This document shows, one piece after another, positions 14,149 through 18,521 of a stretch of DNA of 18,521 nt. Origin of the DNA: JAVVFH01 sp032250585 (GTDB lineage Bacteria; Pseudomonadota; Gammaproteobacteria; Xanthomonadales; SZUA-36); assembly GCA_032250585.1 (NCBI GenBank), contig JAVVFH010000043.1:1-18521 (forward strand), given 5' to 3'. The notes beneath the pieces were generated by a model, which had not been told where the DNA came from, ran no database searches, and saw nothing but the letters and a program-made list of their open reading frames with translations. The position numbers were made by a program, and so were the translations under genes. Numbering within the stretch: position 1 is the stretch's first letter; every line of letters starts with the position of its first letter.

Positions 14149-15372
14149 ATGCGCCGAGTTGTCGTAACGGGAATGGGCATCGTTTCCTGCCTTGGAAATG
14201 ATAAGGGCAGCGTGGCCGATTCACTGCTGCACAGCCGTTCCGGTATCCGCTTCAACCCGAGCTTCGAAGAAATAGGCCTGCGCAGCCACGTATCCGGCTC
14301 GGTAGAGCTCGATCTGGACGAACACATCGGCCGCAAGGACCGGCGCTTCATGGGCGACGCGGCCGCCTACGCGTACGTTGCGATGCAAATGGCCATCGAA
14401 GACGCCGGCCTTTCCGCCGACGAGGTTTCGAACGAGCGTACCGGCCTGATCGCCGGCTCGGGCGGGGCATCCAGCGAGAACACGGTCTGGGGCGCCGATA
14501 TGCTGCGCGAAAAAGGCGTGCGCCGCCTCGGCCCCTATCTGGTGCCCCGCACCATGGGCAGCACCGTTTCCGCCTGCCTGGCGACGCCCTTCGCCATCCG
14601 CGGCCTTAACTACTCGATCACTTCGGCATGCGCCACCAGCAGCCACTGCATCGGCGCGGCGATGGAACAGATCCAGTGGGGCAAGCAGGATGTGATCTTC
14701 GCCGGCGGCGGCGAGGAAGAGCACTGGAGCCTGGCAATGATGTTCGATGGCATGGGCGCACTCTCCAGCCGCTACAACGCGTCGCCTCAGCGGGCCTCGC
14801 GACCTTACGACAAGGGGCGGGACGGCTTCGCCATCGCCGGCGGCGGCGGCATGCTGGTGCTCGAGGCACTCGAACACGCAACGGCCCGCGGCGCACGCAT
14901 TTACGCAGAGCTGATCGGCTACGGCGCCACCTCGGACGGTCACAACATGGTGGCGCCGTCGGGCGAAGGCGCGGTGCGCTGCATGAAGCAGGCACTGGCG
15001 ACGATCGATGCGCCGATCGACTACATCAATACGCACGGAACCAGCACGCCGGTCGGTGACCTGGCCGAGATCGAAGCAATCCGCGAGGTTTTTGGCGAAG
15101 ACATCCCGCCGTTGAGCTCGAGCAAATCGTTGTGCGGCCACTCGCTGGGAGCCGCCGGGGTGCAGGAGGCGATCCACTGCCTGCTGATGATGGAGAACCA
15201 GTTCCTGGCGGCTTCGGCCAACGTCATCGAAGCGGACGCGGCCTTCGAGGGCGTGCCGATCCTGACCGCCAGCCAACCCAACACCCCGGTCAACACGGTG
15301 CTAAGCAACAATTTCGGCTTCGGCGGCACCAACGCCTGCCTGGTTTTCCAACGTTTTAAAGCTCCAGCGTGA
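14149..15372 (+). CDS. fabB: Beta-ketoacyl-ACP synthase I FabB
   Basis: A 407-residue condensing enzyme that extends acyl-ACP with malonyl-ACP and is specifically needed to elongate the cis-3-decenoyl-ACP made by FabA. The active-site triad is Cys161 (ITSACATSSHC), His296 (INTHGTSTPVGD) and His331 (KSLCGHSLGAAG). The C-terminal NNFGFGGTNACLVF motif is intact. AGGAG at 14138-14142 is 6 nt before ATG 14149 and overlaps the fabA stop, giving tight coupling; the frame stays open upstream into fabA, but that is not a real start. The last 17 bases overlap the end of the convergent pat gene. FabF is the alternative, but the FabA neighbour and the GGGEEEHW region favour FabB. Confidence 0.97.
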   Translation: MRRVVVTGMGIVSCLGNDKGSVADSLLHSRSGIRFNPSFEEIGLRSHVSGSVELDLDEHIGRKDRRFMGDAAAYAYVAMQMAIEDAGLSADEVSNERTGLIAGSGGASSENTVWGADMLREKGVRRLGPYLVPRTMGSTVSACLATPFAIRGLNYSITSACATSSHCIGAAMEQIQWGKQDVIFAGGGEEEHWSLAMMFDGMGALSSRYNASPQRASRPYDKGRDGFAIAGGGGMLVLEALEHATARGARIYAELIGYGATSDGHNMVAPSGEGAVRCMKQALATIDAPIDYINTHGTSTPVGDLAEIEAIREVFGEDIPPLSSSKSLCGHSLGAAGVQEAIHCLLMMENQFLAASANVIEADAAFEGVPILTASQPNTPVNTVLSNNFGFGGTNACLVFQRFKAPA

Positions 15373-18034
15373 CTTCCACCAGGTCGGGATCATCGCTGCT
15401 GGGTTCGACCTTGAAACCCAGGGCCTTGACGAAATCCAGCATGCGCTGATTCTCTTTCAGCACCACCCCATTCATGTACCGATATTGCCGGTAACGCGCC
15501 GCATCGATCAGCGCACTCAGCAAGCGACGCGCGAGGCCCTTGTTCTGCCAGTCGTCGGCCACCACAATCGCGAACTCGCAGCTCACTTGGTCCGGCAGCA
15601 TCGCGTATCGGGTCACACCGATTTCGCGCTCCTTGCCGTTTTCCTCGATCACCGCGATCAACGCCATTTCGCGGTCGTAATCGATTTGGGTGAAGCGCGA
15701 GACCATCTGCGGCGTGATTTTGGACAGCGAATACATGAACCGGAAGTAACGGCTTTGCTGTGACAGGTTATCCACGAACTCGCGCTCGATCACCGCATCT
15801 TCCGGACGGATTGGTCGGATGACCACCGCCGTGCCCTCGCTCAGTTCGCAGTGCTGCACCAGGTTACGGGGGTAGGGGTGAATCGCCATGTGTTCGTAGG
15901 GTCGCGCAGCTTCGTTGTGCGGCGCCACGACGATTCTGGCGTCGACCACGGCTACACCGTCAGCATTGGCCATCACCGGGTTAAGGTCCATCTCGACGAT
16001 GGAGGGTAATTCACAAGCCATTTCAGAGACGCGCAACAGCAGGATTTCAATGGCCTTGCGATCCACGGCCGGCGCGCCACGGAAGGGACCCAGTATCTCG
16101 GCGGCCCGCGTGTGGCCGACCAGCTTCGCAGCCAGGAAACGGTTCAGGGGTGGCAGCGACACCGCGCGGTCACGCAACACCTCGACCAACGTGCCACCGA
16201 GACCAAAACTGATGACCGGCCCGAAAATCTCGTCGCGCAACACGCCGACCATCAACTCCCGGGTATCGCGGCCCTGCCACATGGGTTCGATGACGACACC
16301 CAGGATTTCAGCTTCCGGACGCTGGGTCGCGACACTCTCGGTCAGTTCCTTGAATACGTTGCGCACTTCCTGTCCACTGGACAACCCGAGCCGTACGCCA
16401 CCGACTTCCGTTTTATGCGTGATATCCGGCGAGTCGATCTTCATCGCCACCGGAAAGCCGGTTTCCTGCGCGACCAGGATCGCCTCTTGCGCCGAGTCCG
16501 CCGGCATGCTTCTCATAATCGGCACGTGAAACGCCGCCAGCACGGCTTTACCTTCTGCCTGAGACAGGACGCGGCGGCCTTCGGCCAGCGCATTTTCGAT
16601 GATCAGCGAGGCATTGGCCGGCGAAGACGCATCTTCGCGAATCAGCGGGTCGGGAACCTGCAGCAGTTGCTGCTGATTTTCGCGATACGCGGCGATCGCG
16701 GCAAAGGCCCGGACCGCCGCTTCGGGCGTGCGGTAGCTTGGCAGATTTTCCTGCTGAAAAAGCTCCCGACTTTCAGCCACGGAGACATCGCCCATCCAGC
16801 AAACCAGCATCGGCTTGCTGCTGTTGTCACGCAGCGCGACGATTTGCCTGGCGACCTCCAGCGGCGCGGTCAGCGCCTGGGGCGCCAGGATGACCAGCAG
16901 GGCGTCAAGCCCCGGGTCTTCGAGACAAACCTCGATGGCCGCGCGATATCGCTCGGGCTCCGCGTCGCCGAGAATGTCGACGGGATTGCCGTGCGACCAG
17001 GCAGCGGGAAGCACCCCGTCGAGGGCCTGCATGGTGTCATCGCCCAACGTAGCCAACTCCATGCCGAGATCCGCACAGTGATCAGCCGCCAATACACCCG
17101 GACCGCCGGCATTGGTGACGATGGCCAGGCGCCCGCCTGCGGTGCGCACGCCCGAATCAAGGGTCGCCGCGGCCGCGAAAAATTCCGGGAAATCCGCTAC
17201 CCGCAGCGCGCCCGCGCGGCGCAGGGCGGAGTCGAAAACCTCGTCCGAGCCCACGATCGCACCGGTGTGGGATTCCGCAGCGCGTGAGCCCTGGGCATGT
17301 CGGCCCGCTTTCATGACCACCACCGGCTTGGTGCGCGCCGCGGCCCGCAGGGCGCTCATGAAGTGCCGCGACTCGTGCAGTCCTTCCAGGTACAGCATGA
17401 TGCTGTCGGTGTTCGGATCCATGGTAACGAAATCGAGGATTTCGCCGAAGCCCACGTCGGCCGCGATGCCGGTTGAAATGACGCTGGAAAAACCGACACC
17501 GTTGACCTCGGCCCAGTCCAGGATGGCCGTGCACAAGGCGCCGGATTGCGACACCACCGCGATTCTGCCGGGAATTGCGTTGCCGGCGCTGAACGTGGCG
17601 TTGAGGCCGATATCCGTGCGGATCACGCCCAGGCAGTTGGGCCCCAGCAACCGCAGGCCATAACGCCTGGCCCGGCGCAGCATTTCCGACTCCAGGGCTG
17701 CGCCCTGACCACCCGCTTCGCGGAAGCCCGCGGAAATTACGATCGCGGCACCGACGCCGCTTTCACCGCAATCGTCGATGATGTCCGGCAGGGCTTCAGC
17801 CGGCGCCACGATCACGGCCGCCTCTGCCCGCTGCCCGGAATAGGAGAGCGACGGGTGACAGGGTTCGCCGTCCAGTTCCTCGTGCTTCGGGTTGATCAGC
17901 GTTACGCGCCCCTGGTATTCGGCGCTGCGCAAATTTTCGAGCACCACGGTACCCAGGGAGCCCGGCGTCGTACTGGCGCCGAACAAGGCCAGCGACTCAG
18001 GCTTGAACAGTTGCTGCAGCCGATCTTTGTTCAC
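15356..18034 (-). CDS. pat: Pat/PatZ-type protein: NDP-forming acyl-CoA synthetase domains fused to a GNAT acetyltransferase
   Basis: An 892-residue cytoplasmic protein (E. coli PatZ is about 886). The CoA-binding domain is about 10-135 (ALFGASTTPGSLGTVVLENL, LGPNCLGV). Succinyl-CoA-ligase-like domains run about 150-460, with VSQSGALCTAILDWA and His256 in ESHTGAIVG. The ATP-grasp domain is about 488-705 (GFPVAMKIDSPDITHKTEVG). The C-terminal GNAT is about 735-892 with acetyl-CoA motif WQNKGLARRLL (829-839). Pat enzymes acetylate lysines, classically inactivating acetyl-CoA synthetase. Salmonella Pat is reported to have lost the phospho-His; here His256 remains, so acyl-CoA synthetase activity is possible. 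The start is GTG at 18034, chosen for its strong ribosome site. It converges on fabB with a 17-bp overlap and diverges from the acyltransferase gene. Confidence 0.93.
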   Translation of the reverse strand: MNKDRLQQLFKPESLALFGASTTPGSLGTVVLENLRSAEYQGRVTLINPKHEELDGEPCHPSLSYSGQRAEAAVIVAPAEALPDIIDDCGESGVGAAIVISAGFREAGGQGAALESEMLRRARRYGLRLLGPNCLGVIRTDIGLNATFSAGNAIPGRIAVVSQSGALCTAILDWAEVNGVGFSSVISTGIAADVGFGEILDFVTMDPNTDSIMLYLEGLHESRHFMSALRAAARTKPVVVMKAGRHAQGSRAAESHTGAIVGSDEVFDSALRRAGALRVADFPEFFAAAATLDSGVRTAGGRLAIVTNAGGPGVLAADHCADLGMELATLGDDTMQALDGVLPAAWSHGNPVDILGDAEPERYRAAIEVCLEDPGLDALLVILAPQALTAPLEVARQIVALRDNSSKPMLVCWMGDVSVAESRELFQQENLPSYRTPEAAVRAFAAIAAYRENQQQLLQVPDPLIREDASSPANASLIIENALAEGRRVLSQAEGKAVLAAFHVPIMRSMPADSAQEAILVAQETGFPVAMKIDSPDITHKTEVGGVRLGLSSGQEVRNVFKELTESVATQRPEAEILGVVIEPMWQGRDTRELMVGVLRDEIFGPVISFGLGGTLVEVLRDRAVSLPPLNRFLAAKLVGHTRAAEILGPFRGAPAVDRKAIEILLLRVSEMACELPSIVEMDLNPVMANADGVAVVDARIVVAPHNEAARPYEHMAIHPYPRNLVQHCELSEGTAVVIRPIRPEDAVIEREFVDNLSQQSRYFRFMYSLSKITPQMVSRFTQIDYDREMALIAVIEENGKEREIGVTRYAMLPDQVSCEFAIVVADDWQNKGLARRLLSALIDAARYRQYRYMNGVVLKENQRMLDFVKALGFKVEPSSDDPDLVEVTLEL

Positions 18035-18039
18035 GAGAA

Positions 18040-18046
18040 CCCTCCC
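18040..18046 (-). promoter_or_regulatory. Strong ribosome binding site supporting the GTG start of pat
   Basis: On the minus strand GGGAGGG is followed by TTCTC and then GTG. The 5-nt spacing and near-perfect match to the anti-Shine-Dalgarno decide the GTG start. Confidence 0.8.
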
Positions 18047-18055
18047 TTTGTTATG

Positions 18056-18105
18056 CGCTGAAAACCGCCCGCAGGCCGCTTGCCATCATAGCCGTCTTTT
18101 CAGCG
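18056..18105 (-). promoter_or_regulatory. Inverted repeat and weak -10 in the pat leader
   Basis: CGCTGAAAA (18056-18064) and TTTTCAGCG (18097-18105) are perfect 9-bp arms around 32 nt. Within them the minus strand reads TATGAT (18085-18090), a fair -10 without a clear -35. The repeat could be a protein-binding site over the promoter or a leader hairpin. Confidence 0.3.
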
Positions 18106-18114
18106 GCCAGGCGC

Positions 18115-18144
18115 TGGACCCGCTTCGCCCAGGGGTGCAATAAT
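18115..18144 (+). promoter_or_regulatory. Candidate promoter of the membrane acyltransferase gene
   Basis: TGGACC (18115-18120), an 18-bp spacer, and the extended -10 TGCAATAAT (18136-18144). It points away from pat and would start transcription about 100 nt before the likely TTG start. Confidence 0.35.
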
Positions 18145-18248
18145 CGTCTTTCGCCCGCGGCCAACGGGCCAATCCGATTGCTGACGACGGTAACGCCCCC
18201 ATTTCCCAGTCTACGAAACCCGCGGATATCCTGAAAGGATCTGGTGCC

Positions 18249-18521
18249 TTGCTGCTGATCGGGATCAGCACCATTGTGCTGACGCTGAGCCTCTGCCTTT
18301 TTGCGATCGGCAAGATCCTGGCCCCGACGGCGGGCTTTCGCGATGCCGTACGGCGCTTCCTGGCCCTTGTGGCTGAGATCTGGATCGGGATCAACAACTT
18401 CGTTTTGTCGCTGTACCGGCAGCCGCGCTGGCACGTCGACATTCCGCCTGACCTGGATCGCCGCAAATCCTACGTCGTGGCCTGCAACCACCAGTCCTGG
18501 GTGGATATCCTGGTGCTGCAG
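18249..18521 (+). CDS. Membrane acyltransferase (PlsC/YihG-like lysophospholipid acyltransferase), N-terminal part
   Basis: The frame runs to the window end, giving 91 residues of a longer protein. A hydrophobic segment (LLLIGISTIVLTLSLCLFAI) is followed by an amphipathic stretch and ACNHQSWVDILVL, the HX4D active-site motif of glycerolipid acyltransferases. These enzymes acylate lysophosphatidic acid or related lysolipids at the inner membrane. The N-H-Q-S-W-V-D-I form is like that of YihG. No ATG or GTG start exists: the frame opens after a TAA at 18141-18143. TTG at 18249 has AAGGA at 18235-18239 (9-nt spacing) and is the formal choice. Coding-like residues (STKPADILKGSGA) precede it, so an ATT start at 18201 is possible. 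It would use acyl chains made by the FabAB pathway. Confidence 0.75.
   Translation, partial: MLLIGISTIVLTLSLCLFAIGKILAPTAGFRDAVRRFLALVAEIWIGINNFVLSLYRQPRWHVDIPPDLDRRKSYVVACNHQSWVDILVLQ

Noticed and set aside
14221..15276. A 351-residue open frame on the minus strand opposite fabB
   Set aside because: Low-complexity A/R/H/V-rich translation; fabB on the plus strand has all catalytic motifs.
16112..17287. A 391-residue open frame on the plus strand opposite pat
   Set aside because: Complement of the pat coding sequence, with no domain and typical shadow composition.
1..18521. CRISPR array, tRNA, insertion sequence or prophage genes
   Set aside because: No spaced repeats, cloverleaf-like sequences, transposase motifs or phage proteins were seen on either strand.

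Overview
The window is GC-rich with dense, mostly plus-strand coding sequence, and looks like chromosomal DNA of a gammaproteobacterium. The evidence is an adjacent fabA-fabB pair (anaerobic-type unsaturated fatty acid synthesis), a FadI-FadJ-ordered beta-oxidation operon, a ColR/ColS-like two-component system, and a PatZ-type protein acetyltransferase with a C-terminal GNAT domain. Genus cannot be decided from the sequence. I see no tRNA, rRNA, insertion sequence, phage gene or CRISPR array.

Layout. (1) 1-3538: a beta-oxidation operon with the tail of a thiolase, a FadJ-type hydratase/dehydrogenase and an LCAD/IVD-type acyl-CoA dehydrogenase. (2) 3728-4393: a small secreted cysteine-rich protein with a thrombospondin type-1 domain and a Myxococcus-type cysteine-rich repeat, followed by a structured intergenic region ending in a hairpin terminator. 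(3) 4672-6537: an SLC13-type permease with two RCK_C-like domains separated by a highly charged linker. (4) 6624-8598: response regulator and sensor kinase overlapping by 11 bp. (5) 8705-10058: a DUF2878 membrane protein and a DUF6134-like secreted protein, overlapping by 17 bp, preceded by phased TTCAC repeats that may bind the regulator. (6) 10159-12430: egtB-egtD for ergothioneine synthesis, with their own promoter. (7) 12575-13435: a UspA-family protein. (8) 13611-15372: fabA-fabB. (9) 15356-18034, minus strand: a Pat-type protein that converges on and overlaps the end of fabB. (10) From about 18249: the start of a membrane acyltransferase, cut by the window edge and divergent from pat.

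How the genes fit together. Much of the window deals with acyl chains: breakdown (1), synthesis (8), transfer to phospholipid (10), and acetyl-CoA or acyl-CoA-linked control (9). A second theme is envelope and oxidative stress: the ColRS-like pair with its putative DUF2878/DUF6134 target, ergothioneine, and Usp. Most genes are recognisable families. The least ordinary items are the TSP1/Myxo-repeat secreted protein, the structured region after it, the charged linker with an A8 slippery run in the permease, the 11-bp-phased repeats upstream of DUF2878, and the retained phospho-histidine in the Pat protein. I did not find a clearly new multi-gene system; the best candidate is the ColRS-like/DUF2878/DUF6134 envelope module.
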